A DNA stretch of 6,783 nt from Clostridiales bacterium (GCA_009774735.1 VSOH01000081.1:1-6783); one strand, 5' to 3'. Numbered from the stretch's first letter, positions 1 to 6,449 are shown. The notes: generated by a model from the letters alone, not told the origin. Translations and numbers: made by a program.

Positions 1-10
1 TCTAAGAACA

Positions 11-17
11 GGAGGAG
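11..17 (+). promoter_or_regulatory. Ribosome binding site of the CpsC-like gene
   Basis: GGAGGAG lies 6 bases before the ATG at 24, a strong Shine-Dalgarno sequence at normal spacing that fixes this start. Only 23 bases precede the gene, so the promoter, or an upstream gene of the same operon, is outside the window. Confidence 0.85.
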
Positions 18-23
18 TAATAA

Positions 24-782
24 ATGAAATTAGATGAAAACATTCAAAAAATAATTGCAGTCATACTGAAAAAATGGAAGCTGATTGTTCTTTTTGCTTT
101 AATCGGTGCAATAGCAGCCGCCTTTTACACTGCAAATTTCACAACGCTTACTTACTCTTCAAGTGTGGAATTTTTAGCATATTCACAGGACTCTCAGCAG
201 GAATTGTCAGATTCAACGACTGCTGCACAGACTGTAAGCAACACCAGTAAAATGAATTATGCTATCAAAATGCTCAGCACATATGTTGAACTGTTTAAAA
301 CAAATGAATTCAATCAAAGCGTTGCCGATCAAATTAATGAGAATTACAACACATCATATTCTGCAAGCACAATAAAACACGCAATCAAAATAACTCCGAT
401 TGAAAATACTGCTATGTTCAAAATAGTTGTAACTACAACGAATGCTGATTTGTCATACCAGATTGCACACCAGCTTGAAACAAGTATTCCCGAAAAAATG
501 GCTAACACAAATAATGGTATTGTATGTGCTTCAGTTGAGGACGCTGCCTTGAAATCAACAAGCTCCGAAAGCCTTGGATATCCTAAAAAAGTTGCATTTG
601 GTATTTTAGTAGGTACACTTCTTGCAGTTATATATATAGTTCTTCGTGACCTGCTCGACATCCGTATCAAGAGCAGTGACGAATTAAGTGCAAGATATAA
701 TATACCTGTATTGGGAACAATTCCTGAGTTTGAGATTAAAAGCAATGTCAAGCAAAGTGATAAAGCAAGAGAGGAGATATAA
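24..782 (+). CDS. CpsC/YveK-type polysaccharide co-polymerase, activator of tyrosine kinase
   Basis: This 252-residue membrane protein is the adaptor half of a split Wzz/BY-kinase pair. In this family it controls chain length or export of a surface polysaccharide and activates the partner kinase through its cytoplasmic tail. The sequence shows a short cytoplasmic N-terminus, TM1 at about residues 18-38, an extracellular region at about 40-185, TM2 at about 188-208, and a cytoplasmic tail with LSARYNIPVLGTIPEF (221-236). That tail resembles the conserved end of the Wzz domain. The usual proline-rich stretch before TM2 is reduced to a single GYPKK. Length is normal for Gram-positive CpsC proteins. 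The stop codon is 2 bases before the kinase ATG, and the kinase ribosome binding site lies in the last codons, so the two are probably translated together. The family call is strong; the sugar polymer it serves is unknown. Confidence 0.9.
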   Translation: MKLDENIQKIIAVILKKWKLIVLFALIGAIAAAFYTANFTTLTYSSSVEFLAYSQDSQQELSDSTTAAQTVSNTSKMNYAIKMLSTYVELFKTNEFNQSVADQINENYNTSYSASTIKHAIKITPIENTAMFKIVVTTTNADLSYQIAHQLETSIPEKMANTNNGIVCASVEDAALKSTSSESLGYPKKVAFGILVGTLLAVIYIVLRDLLDIRIKSSDELSARYNIPVLGTIPEFEIKSNVKQSDKAREEI

Positions 783-784
783 GT

Positions 785-1666
785 ATGTTTAACAAAAAAA
801 ACAGCAAGAAAAACAACGACTCTCTTAATCAGTCACGCTATATATTGGCAAATGCACCGATACAGCCTGCTCTGAAATTCAGAATTGAAGAATCATATAA
901 GGCAATACGTGCCAACATTATGTTCTCCGTTATGAAAAAGGGCTGCAAAACCATTGTTGTCAGCTCCTCAAATCCAAGTGAAGGAAAAACCACTACTACG
1001 GTAAACCTTGCAATCAGTATAGCACAGGCTGATCACAGAGTACTTTTAATTGACGCTGACCTCAGAAAACCTAAGGTTCACCACTATTTTTCAGTTGCAA
1101 ATTCACCGGGACTTACAAACTATCTTGGAGATAGTATTTCGATGAAGAAAAAAGCGGATTTATTCAGCGTTATTCATCCAACAGATTATGAGAATTTATC
1201 AATACTCTGTTCCGGCTCAATACCTCCTAATCCTGCCGAGCTGCTTGGTTCGGAATTAATGAGTGATTTTCTTAATGAGATAAGCACTAAATATGACTAT
1301 ATTATAATTGACACTCCCCCTATTAATGTTGTATCCGATGCACTTCCTCTTATCAGAGAGGCTGATGGTGTTGTGCTTGTGGTGCGTCAGAATCAAACTA
1401 CGCATCCCGATTTGCAAAAGGCCTTATCTTCACTTGAATTTATTGATGCAAAGCTGCTGGGCTTTGTAGTTAACTTTGTTGAATCAAAGGCAGGTCGCAA
1501 ATACTCCTACAAGGGATATGGTTACAGCAACTATGGCTATGGCTATGGTTATGGGTATGGGTACGGCTATGGAAGCTACGGAAATTACAACAGCAAACAA
1601 AACTATGGCATATTTAGCAGCCATAAAAACACATTCACCAGCGATAAAAGCGACCCAAGGAACTGA
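785..1666 (+). CDS. CpsD/YwqD-type bacterial tyrosine kinase (BY-kinase)
   Basis: This 293-residue cytoplasmic P-loop kinase autophosphorylates on C-terminal tyrosines and works with the CpsC-like protein encoded just upstream to control polysaccharide assembly. Visible motifs are the oligomerisation helix EESYKAIRANI (35-45), Walker A SSNPSEGKTTT (61-71), Walker A' LLIDADLRKP (87-96) and Walker B DYIIIDTPP (171-179). Residues 240-274 hold 14 tyrosines, including an uninterrupted run of six Gly-Tyr pairs at 251-262; typical CpsD tails have about three to seven. After the cluster comes a polar tail of about 19 residues. The start is supported by GAGGAG at 771-776, 8 bases before the ATG. The gene is intact, with all nucleotide-binding motifs. 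It is not a MinD/ParA protein, because it has the paired A/A' motifs and tyrosine tail of BY-kinases. Confidence 0.95.
   Translation: MFNKKNSKKNNDSLNQSRYILANAPIQPALKFRIEESYKAIRANIMFSVMKKGCKTIVVSSSNPSEGKTTTTVNLAISIAQADHRVLLIDADLRKPKVHHYFSVANSPGLTNYLGDSISMKKKADLFSVIHPTDYENLSILCSGSIPPNPAELLGSELMSDFLNEISTKYDYIIIDTPPINVVSDALPLIREADGVVLVVRQNQTTHPDLQKALSSLEFIDAKLLGFVVNFVESKAGRKYSYKGYGYSNYGYGYGYGYGYGYGSYGNYNSKQNYGIFSSHKNTFTSDKSDPRN
1532..1570 (+). repeat. Hexanucleotide (GGNTAY) tandem repeat coding for Gly-Tyr
   Basis: After one TAT codon at 1532-1534 come six consecutive hexamers (GGCTAT, GGCTAT, GGTTAT, GGGTAT, GGGTAC, GGCTAT) at 1535-1570. They encode the (GY)6 core of the kinase tyrosine cluster. 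The units differ mainly at third codon positions. Because the unit is six bases, gain or loss of a unit would keep the reading frame. Confidence 0.85.
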
Positions 1667-1670
1667 GGAA
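1665..1670 (+). promoter_or_regulatory. Ribosome binding site of the CpsB-like gene, overlapping the kinase stop
   Basis: GAGGAA begins in the TGA stop of the kinase gene and lies 5 bases before the ATG at 1676. This arrangement suggests translational coupling and supports the chosen start. Confidence 0.7.
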
Positions 1671-1675
1671 ACTAA

Positions 1676-2392
1676 ATGACTATCACAAATCTTGTTGAAA
1701 CACATTGCCACATCCTGCCGGGTATAGATGACGGAGCACCTGATGTTGAAACCAGCGTTCAGATGATACGGCAGCTGAAAAATCAGGGTGCAAAGGCAAT
1801 AATACTGACACCTCATTATTATTCAGATTCAATTTCATACAGTAATTTTATAAAAAAAAGAAATGCGGCATTTGCTCAACTGAGTGCAGCACTTGGTGAT
1901 GATGACCCAAAGCTAATACCTGCTGCAGAGGTTTACATTACGGATTATCTGTTTAATAATGAAAGCCTGAAAGAGCTTTGCATAGGCAATTCAGGTTATG
2001 CTTTAATTGAGCATTCCTTCTCCTGTAATTTTTCACAAAAGACATATGAAAGGCTTTTAAACCTTAATTATGAATTTGGTATCAAGCCCATACTTGCCCA
2101 TATTGAAAGATATGAAGCTTTAATGAATGACGAGGATTTGCTTGATGAATATATAAATGCAGGCTGCCTTGTACAGGTTAATATCAGTTCCTTTTCAGAT
2201 GCATCAAGGGGAACACGCAAAAAACTGATTAAATATCTTGAAAACGGAAAAATCCATTTAATCGGTTCTGACTGTCACAATCTGTCATCCCGTTCTCCGA
2301 ATTATGAGGACGGTATCAAGGTTATTCTGAAAAAATGCGGACCTCAGGCAATAGATATTTTGGAGGAAAATGCAAATCTGCTGATTAAATAA
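1676..2392 (+). CDS. CpsB/YwqE-type PHP-family protein-tyrosine phosphatase
   Basis: This 238-residue metal-dependent phosphatase dephosphorylates the tyrosine tail of the partner BY-kinase and so closes the phosphorylation cycle that controls polysaccharide synthesis. The PHP-fold metal ligands are visible in order: HCH (10-12), the following IDDG (17-20), TPH (45-47), AE (84-85), AHIERY (141-146) and SDCH (198-201). The length matches the roughly 240 residues usual for CpsB, and no ligand motif is missing. Only 9 bases separate it from the kinase gene, and a strong terminator follows about 20 bases after its stop, so it is the last gene of this transcript. Other PHP enzymes such as histidinol phosphatase are an alternative from motifs alone, but the neighbours and the LAHIERY/SDCHN signature favour CpsB. 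Confidence 0.93.
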   Translation: MTITNLVETHCHILPGIDDGAPDVETSVQMIRQLKNQGAKAIILTPHYYSDSISYSNFIKKRNAAFAQLSAALGDDDPKLIPAAEVYITDYLFNNESLKELCIGNSGYALIEHSFSCNFSQKTYERLLNLNYEFGIKPILAHIERYEALMNDEDLLDEYINAGCLVQVNISSFSDASRGTRKKLIKYLENGKIHLIGSDCHNLSSRSPNYEDGIKVILKKCGPQAIDILEENANLLIK

Positions 2393-2410
2393 TAAATACA
2401 TAACACAACA

Positions 2411-2444
2411 AAAATCCATTGAGTATTAACTCAATGGATTTTTT
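2411..2444. terminator. Bidirectional intrinsic terminator between convergent operons
   Basis: A perfect 14-bp stem (2411-2424 with 2429-2442) encloses the loop ATTA. On the + strand it runs into TTTTTT, stopping the cps-type operon. On the - strand the same hairpin ends in TTTTT and lies just after the stop of the ABC ATPase gene. It therefore probably serves both converging transcripts. Confidence 0.9.
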
Positions 2445-2450
2445 CTTGAA

Positions 2451-3197
2451 CTATTTTTTCTTTGTTTTTTCCTCATATACAGGAATAACCTCATCAATAC
2501 TGCCACTGGCAATAATCCTGCCTTTTTCAAGCAAGACAGCCTTGTTGCAAATGGATTTAACCTGTTCAATATTATGTGATACAAACAAAACAGTAACGCC
2601 GTCTTCAAACATTGACTTAACCTTGGCAAGGCTTTTTTTTCTGAACTTGGCATCGCCGACCGAAAGCACCTCATCGAGAATCAGCACATCAGGCGCAACT
2701 GCAGTTGCAATTGAAAAACCGAGTCTTGCCTTCATACCGCTTGAATAGTTTTTAATAGGCACGTCAATAAAATGACCAAGCTCTGAAAATTCAACAATTT
2801 CTTTATATTTTTTATCAATATAATTTCTGTCATATCCAAGAATTGCACCATAAAGGTAAATATTTTCTTTACCCGAATAGTTAGGGTCAAAACCTGCCCC
2901 AAGCTCAAGAAGAGGGGCAATAACGCCACACTTTTCAACAGTGCCCTCTGTGGGCTTGTACACACCGACTATCGTCTTTAGCAATGTACTTTTGCCGGCA
3001 CCATTTAATCCGAGTATCGCAAGATGATCGCCTTTTTTTACTTCAATATCAATATTCTGCAAAGCATAGAATTTTTTAAATTCCAGCTTACGGGTTATAA
3101 ATTTAATAACATATTCTTTAAGATTATCAACCTTTTCTTTATTCAGATTAAAGGTCATACTTACATTTTTTAGTGAAATTGCTACATCCTTATCCAT
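2451..3197 (-). CDS. ABC transporter ATPase, TagH/Wzt (polysaccharide export) subfamily
   Basis: This 248-residue ATPase is of the type that powers export of teichoic acids, O-antigens or capsules through an ABC-2 permease. It has Walker A GLNGAGKST (63-71), a Q-loop region with the subfamily hallmark PLLELGAGF (95-103) and SGKENIYLYG (108-117), signature SSGMKARLGFS (152-162), Walker B VLILDEVLSVGD (171-182) and the H-loop histidine in FVSHN (205-209). The protein ends soon after the ATPase core with a lysine-rich tail, so it lacks the C-terminal carbohydrate-binding domain of long Wzt or TagH proteins. It is the last gene of the ilvD-led run. A partial Shine-Dalgarno AAAGGGTG crosses the stop of the preceding gene, 4 bases away. 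No canonical six-helix ABC-2 permease gene is in the window, so its transport partner is either the preceding four-TM protein or encoded elsewhere. The substrate is unknown. Confidence 0.9.
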   Translation of the reverse strand: MDKDVAISLKNVSMTFNLNKEKVDNLKEYVIKFITRKLEFKKFYALQNIDIEVKKGDHLAILGLNGAGKSTLLKTIVGVYKPTEGTVEKCGVIAPLLELGAGFDPNYSGKENIYLYGAILGYDRNYIDKKYKEIVEFSELGHFIDVPIKNYSSGMKARLGFSIATAVAPDVLILDEVLSVGDAKFRKKSLAKVKSMFEDGVTVLFVSHNIEQVKSICNKAVLLEKGRIIASGSIDEVIPVYEEKTKKK

Positions 3198-3201
3198 ATT
3201 T

Positions 3202-4065
3202 TCACCCTTTGATTTTACTCTTATTTATCCAAGCCAGTGTTGACACTGCAAGTGAAATGACTATAAACAGCAGACCGGTAACGACAACTGCTAAAATGCA
3301 AGTGTAAAAATAATGCATAAAGCTGTCAGACAAATAGACCGGATATATATCGAATTTTTTTAGATTGGAAATAATCAAAACAATACCTGCAAGAAATATT
3401 TCAAAAAAGCCTGCTGTCAGAAAGCTGATACTCACAGCACTGACCGAACGATATCTTCTGTCCTTTTCTCCAAGGAAAATCAATATCAGCCCGATTGCAA
3501 CCAAGAAAAACAGACTTCCGCCAAGCACACCATAAGAAGCAGGAATTCCAACATTCAGCAGTGTTTCAAGTCGGCTGATTCCGGGTATATTAATCTCATT
3601 TATAAAATAATCGGAAATGTCTGATCCTAAATTATCAACCGCTTTGGTATCGTCAGTCTGATTTGTAAGTTTAATCTGCTCTTTAATATCAAGCTTCAGA
3701 TTATCACAAATGGATGAAATTGATTTGATATACATATTTTCATCAAATCCAACCCTTTGAGTAATATAATAGCCTGTATAACCTTCAACAACAGACTTAA
3801 CAGCATCAATACTAACAATATTATCAACATTTTCACTGTCAAGACCATTGCGCAGATATACATCATCAACAAAGCTGATTACATTTTCTCTTACACCGGA
3901 TATATAAGAATAATCAGTAAAGCATTTTTCAATTTTAGTACTGTTCAAAAAATTAGTACTAAAGCAAAAAGCAACACCCACAACAGAAATATTGATTGCC
4001 AATAAAAAGGAAAGTATTGTTCTTAAAAAAAGTATAAGCTTTGATTCAGAATACGAAGATGTCAA
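3202..4065 (-). CDS. Four-TM membrane protein with large extracellular domain, function unknown
   Basis: I do not recognise a named family. With a TTG start at 4065 the protein has 287 residues: TM1 at about 12-35, an extracellular, probably helical region at about 36-175, then TM2 (176-198), TM3 (210-233) and TM4 (253-280), ending in a basic KSKIKG tail. The KDRRYR loop between TM2 and TM3 places that loop in the cytoplasm and the large domain outside. A strong GGGGAGG lies 9 bases before this TTG. The frame stays open to a GTG at 4116 (304 residues), but that codon has no ribosome binding site and would overlap the upstream gene by 50 bases. The layout recalls FtsX/MacB permeases (TM1, outer domain, three TMs), yet the adjacent ATPase is TagH-like, so pairing is only a hypothesis. 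It may instead belong to one of the uncharacterised Firmicutes membrane families of similar shape. Confidence 0.8.
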   Translation of the reverse strand: MTSSYSESKLILFLRTILSFLLAINISVVGVAFCFSTNFLNSTKIEKCFTDYSYISGVRENVISFVDDVYLRNGLDSENVDNIVSIDAVKSVVEGYTGYYITQRVGFDENMYIKSISSICDNLKLDIKEQIKLTNQTDDTKAVDNLGSDISDYFINEINIPGISRLETLLNVGIPASYGVLGGSLFFLVAIGLILIFLGEKDRRYRSVSAVSISFLTAGFFEIFLAGIVLIISNLKKFDIYPVYLSDSFMHYFYTCILAVVVTGLLFIVISLAVSTLAWINKSKIKG

Positions 4066-4066
4066 A

Positions 4067-4705
4067 TCAATGCACCTCCCCATCTGCCTTTTCAGCAAAA
4101 ACCATAAGTTTTTCACCGCTGTGCTGTGAAAAGTCGGAGCATATTCCGCAAAGCACTAAAGCACTGCCACGGGCTTTCCGGCTGCTTTCTGTTTTTTCAG
4201 AATACTGCACATCGGTTATTCTGTATCTGAACTTACCATATGGTGTGGTAATATCCAGTTCATTCCCCTCCTCAGCATATTCAAGAGAAGAAAAACTGCC
4301 TTCCATATATCCTGTAATTACAGTCGTACCATCACCGCCTATAAGCCCGCTCCTTTTATCAAAGCCGACACCCTTAGCCATTGACATTCTGTTTGCCCCA
4401 CAGTAAATACTGCTGTTCAGACCAAAGCTGTCACCGGTTATAACTCCGATTTTTGCACCATAATCATACTCTATCAAATCACTTTTTTCATCAACTGAAA
4501 GATTATAAGTGCTGTCGTCAAGCACAATATCACGTGACTCCATAGGCACATAAGACTCGACCTTATGAACAAGTTCTGTAACAGGCTTAATCAGTACAAA
4601 TACAGCCGCAACAGTAACCGCAATCATTATTATTAAATATGAAACAGTTTTTATGGCATATTCATTAACTGCTATTCTGCGACGTTTTTTATCACTGCTG
4701 TTCAT
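4067..4705 (-). CDS. Membrane-anchored sortase-fold protein with altered catalytic site
   Basis: This 212-residue protein has a basic N-terminus (KKRRR, 6-10), one TM anchor at about 18-40, and an extracellular sortase-like domain at about 80-207. The alignment to class D/E-type sortases is clear by eye. GTTVITGYMEGSFSSLEYAEEG (126-147) matches the usual G-N-V-V-I-A-G-H region, and ITTPYGKFRYRI (152-163) matches V-T-T-P-Y-G-K-x-x-Y. ALVLCGI (182-188) matches the strand carrying the nucleophile, and GEKLMVFAE (197-205) matches the last strand. The cysteine (C186) is present. The catalytic His position is Tyr133, and no Arg occupies the final strand (K199/L200 instead). It is therefore probably inactive in classical transpeptidation, or uses other residues such as H195. 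The start is supported by GAGGAT seven bases upstream, inside the end of ilvD. The TGA stop lies 1 base before the TTG start of the next gene. Confidence 0.8.
   Translation of the reverse strand: MNSSDKKRRRIAVNEYAIKTVSYLIIMIAVTVAAVFVLIKPVTELVHKVESYVPMESRDIVLDDSTYNLSVDEKSDLIEYDYGAKIGVITGDSFGLNSSIYCGANRMSMAKGVGFDKRSGLIGGDGTTVITGYMEGSFSSLEYAEEGNELDITTPYGKFRYRITDVQYSEKTESSRKARGSALVLCGICSDFSQHSGEKLMVFAEKADGEVH
4075..4081 (-). promoter_or_regulatory. Ribosome binding site that decides the start of the four-TM gene
   Basis: GGGGAGG on the - strand, within the last codons of the sortase-like gene, lies 9 bases before a TTG at 4065. It is by far the best Shine-Dalgarno near this gene and argues for the TTG start over GTG at 4116 or ATG at 4083. 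Confidence 0.65.
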
Positions 4706-4707
4706 TA

Positions 4708-6369
4708 TTAATCCTCAAAAACAGCACCCTTGGCACCACTTGTAACGTGCTGTGCATATCTCTTTAAATAGCCTGTAAGCTCCTGAACAGGAGGCGTCCA
4801 TTTTGACCTTCTCTCTGCAAGCACCTCATCGCTCACATTAACTCTGAGCACTCTTGCCGGAATATCAATTTCAATTTCGTCACCATCTTCAACAAGCGCA
4901 ATTGTTCCGCCCATTGCAGCCTCCGGGCTGACGTGACCGATTGAAGCCCCGCGTGTTGCACCCGAAAAACGACCGTCTGTAAGAAGTGCAACAGATGAAC
5001 CAAGACCCATACCGATAATAGCAGAGGTCGGTGAAAGCATTTCTCTCATACCGGGTCCGCCCTTAGGTCCTTCATAACGGATAACAACAACATCACCTGC
5101 AACAACCTTGCCGCCGTTGATAGCCTCAATAGCCTCTTCCTCGCTGTTATAGCACGTTGCAGGACCCTTATGCTGCATCATTTCAGGCGCAACCGCACCC
5201 TTCTTAACAACGGCACCATCCTCAGCAAGATTGCCTTTAAGAACAGCAATACCGCCGTCAGCAGAGAAAGGATTGTCAAGCTTGCGGATAATATCACCGT
5301 CTGCATCCATAGCCTTTTCAATTCTGTCAGCAACAGTACCATTAACAGTAAGTGCATCAGTATTAATCATACCGCCCTTTGCAAGCTCCTTCATAACGGA
5401 CTGAATGCCGCCCACATCATTAAGGTCTGTAATAAATACAGAGGATGCCGGGTTAAGCTTACAAATCTGCGGAGTTTTTCTGCCGTATGCATCAAGGTCA
5501 TCAAGGTCAATATCGTGACCTGCTGCGTGTGCAACAGCAGTTAAATGTAAAATTGTATTTGTCGAGCAGCCGATTGCCATATCCGTTCTCATAGCATTTT
5601 CGATTGCTTCTTTCGTTATAATATCACTTGGCTTAATGTCCTCTTTGAGGAGGTCCATAACCCTTTCACCTGCCATCTTGGCAAGTCTTAACCTTGCACT
5701 CATAACTGCAGGAATTGTGCCTGAGCCGGGCAGGGACATACCAATCGTTTCAGTTAAACAGTTCATAGAGTTGGCAGTATACATACCTGAGCAGGAACCG
5801 CAGGTCGGACATGCTGTGAAAGCACATGACTCAAGGTTTTCAAGACTCATTTTTCCAACAGAATTTGCACCCACATACTCAAACTGTTCTGAAAGACCGA
5901 TACGGTTTTCAGTTTCAGTACTCTTACCGGGAAGCATAGGACCGCCGCTGATGAAAATACAAGGCAGATTCAATCTGCAAGCTGCAAGGAGCATACCGGG
6001 AACAATTTTGTCACAGTTCGGAATAAATACAATTGCATCAAGCGGATGAGCTGTAAGCATAACCTCAATACTGTCAGCAATAAGCTCTCTTGAGCAAAGT
6101 GAATATTTCATACCTCTGTGGTTCATTGCAATACCGTCGCAAACACCGATTGTATTGAACTCAAACGGAACACCGCCTGCGTTGCGGATACCTGCCTTAA
6201 CCTGCTCTGCAATCTTGTCAAGATGCATATGACCCGGAATATAGTCGCTCTTTGAATTAACAACGGCTACAAAAGGTCTTTTCATTTCGAGTTCATCAAT
6301 ACCGAGAGCTCGCAAGAGAGAACGGTGAGGAGCCCTTGACGGACCCTCTTTAATTAAATCTGATCTCAT
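4708..6369 (-). CDS. ilvD: Dihydroxy-acid dehydratase
   Basis: This 553-residue Fe-S enzyme dehydrates 2,3-dihydroxy-isovalerate and 2,3-dihydroxy-3-methylvalerate to the 2-oxo acids in valine, isoleucine and leucine synthesis. It acts in the cytoplasm. Family motifs are NCDKIVPGM (118-126), ACPTCGSCSGM (186-196), GCSTNT, EGPKGGPGM (433-441) and FSGATRGASIGHVSPEA from 468. The cysteine that binds the cluster near the N-terminus in [2Fe-2S] DHADs is replaced here (NSKSDYIPGHMHL, 38-50), as in the E. coli-type [4Fe-4S] enzyme. An oxygen-sensitive cluster, fitting an anaerobe, is inferred. Length and N-terminus (MRSDLIKEGPSRAPHRS) match the short bacterial/archaeal form. AGGAGA lies 9 bases before the ATG. 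No other ilv/leu gene is adjacent; the downstream genes are envelope genes whose starts overlap or abut it. 6-phosphogluconate dehydratase (Edd) is a relative but is less similar in these motifs and length. Confidence 0.97.
   Translation of the reverse strand: MRSDLIKEGPSRAPHRSLLRALGIDELEMKRPFVAVVNSKSDYIPGHMHLDKIAEQVKAGIRNAGGVPFEFNTIGVCDGIAMNHRGMKYSLCSRELIADSIEVMLTAHPLDAIVFIPNCDKIVPGMLLAACRLNLPCIFISGGPMLPGKSTETENRIGLSEQFEYVGANSVGKMSLENLESCAFTACPTCGSCSGMYTANSMNCLTETIGMSLPGSGTIPAVMSARLRLAKMAGERVMDLLKEDIKPSDIITKEAIENAMRTDMAIGCSTNTILHLTAVAHAAGHDIDLDDLDAYGRKTPQICKLNPASSVFITDLNDVGGIQSVMKELAKGGMINTDALTVNGTVADRIEKAMDADGDIIRKLDNPFSADGGIAVLKGNLAEDGAVVKKGAVAPEMMQHKGPATCYNSEEEAIEAINGGKVVAGDVVVIRYEGPKGGPGMREMLSPTSAIIGMGLGSSVALLTDGRFSGATRGASIGHVSPEAAMGGTIALVEDGDEIEIDIPARVLRVNVSDEVLAERRSKWTPPVQELTGYLKRYAQHVTSGAKGAVFED
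4711..4716 (-). promoter_or_regulatory. Ribosome binding site of the sortase-like gene inside the ilvD end
   Basis: GAGGAT on the - strand encodes the last two residues of IlvD (Glu-Asp). It precedes the sortase-like ATG at 4705 by a normal spacing, with the ilvD stop in between. The two genes are separated by only 2 bases, suggesting translational coupling. Confidence 0.7.
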
Positions 6370-6378
6370 TATATCTTA

Positions 6379-6384
6379 TCTCCT
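6379..6384 (-). promoter_or_regulatory. Ribosome binding site of ilvD
   Basis: AGGAGA on the - strand lies 9 bases before the ATG at 6369, supporting that start. The resulting N-terminus also matches other short dihydroxy-acid dehydratases. Confidence 0.75.
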
Positions 6385-6429
6385 GAAAGTTATTTTTTTA
6401 TTCCGACAGTTTCACTGACAAGCTGTATC

Positions 6430-6449
6430 ATCAAAAACTATCTTTTGAT
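6430..6449. repeat. Inverted repeat in the ilvD leader, possible operator
   Basis: ATCAAAA (6430-6436) and TTTTGAT (6443-6449) form a perfect 7-bp inverted repeat around 6 bases. It sits at or just after the transcription start predicted for ilvD. A copy of GTATCA abuts or overlaps its left side (6425-6430), and a second lies just to its right (6453-6458). The position would suit a repressor site, but no regulator is identifiable. Confidence 0.4.

Noticed and set aside
344..751. Long open frame on the - strand opposite the CpsC-like gene
   Set aside because: It lies wholly inside a well-supported gene, shows no recognisable motif and reflects codon bias of the real gene.
1476..1816. Open frames on both strands across the tyrosine-rich repeat, with Met-Ala/Met-Gly or Ile/Val-Ala repeats
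   Set aside because: The low-complexity proteins are just the hexanucleotide repeat read in other frames; they overlap the kinase and phosphatase genes.
2419..2965. Open frames on both strands within the ABC ATPase gene
   Set aside because: They overlap a gene with all ATPase motifs intact, and one starts inside the terminator hairpin.
3757..4406. + strand open frames opposite the four-TM and sortase-like genes
   Set aside because: No ribosome binding sites or domains were seen, and the - strand genes have both.
4067..4705. Sortase-like gene as a frameshifted pseudogene
   Set aside because: The frame is intact over the whole domain with a normal length, a ribosome binding site and a coupled downstream gene; only the active-site residues differ.
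5170..6049. + strand open frames opposite ilvD
   Set aside because: They are antisense shadows of a highly conserved enzyme gene.
6407..6417. CAGT-TTC-ACTG inverted repeat in the ilvD leader
   Set aside because: A 4-bp stem is expected by chance in a region of this size.
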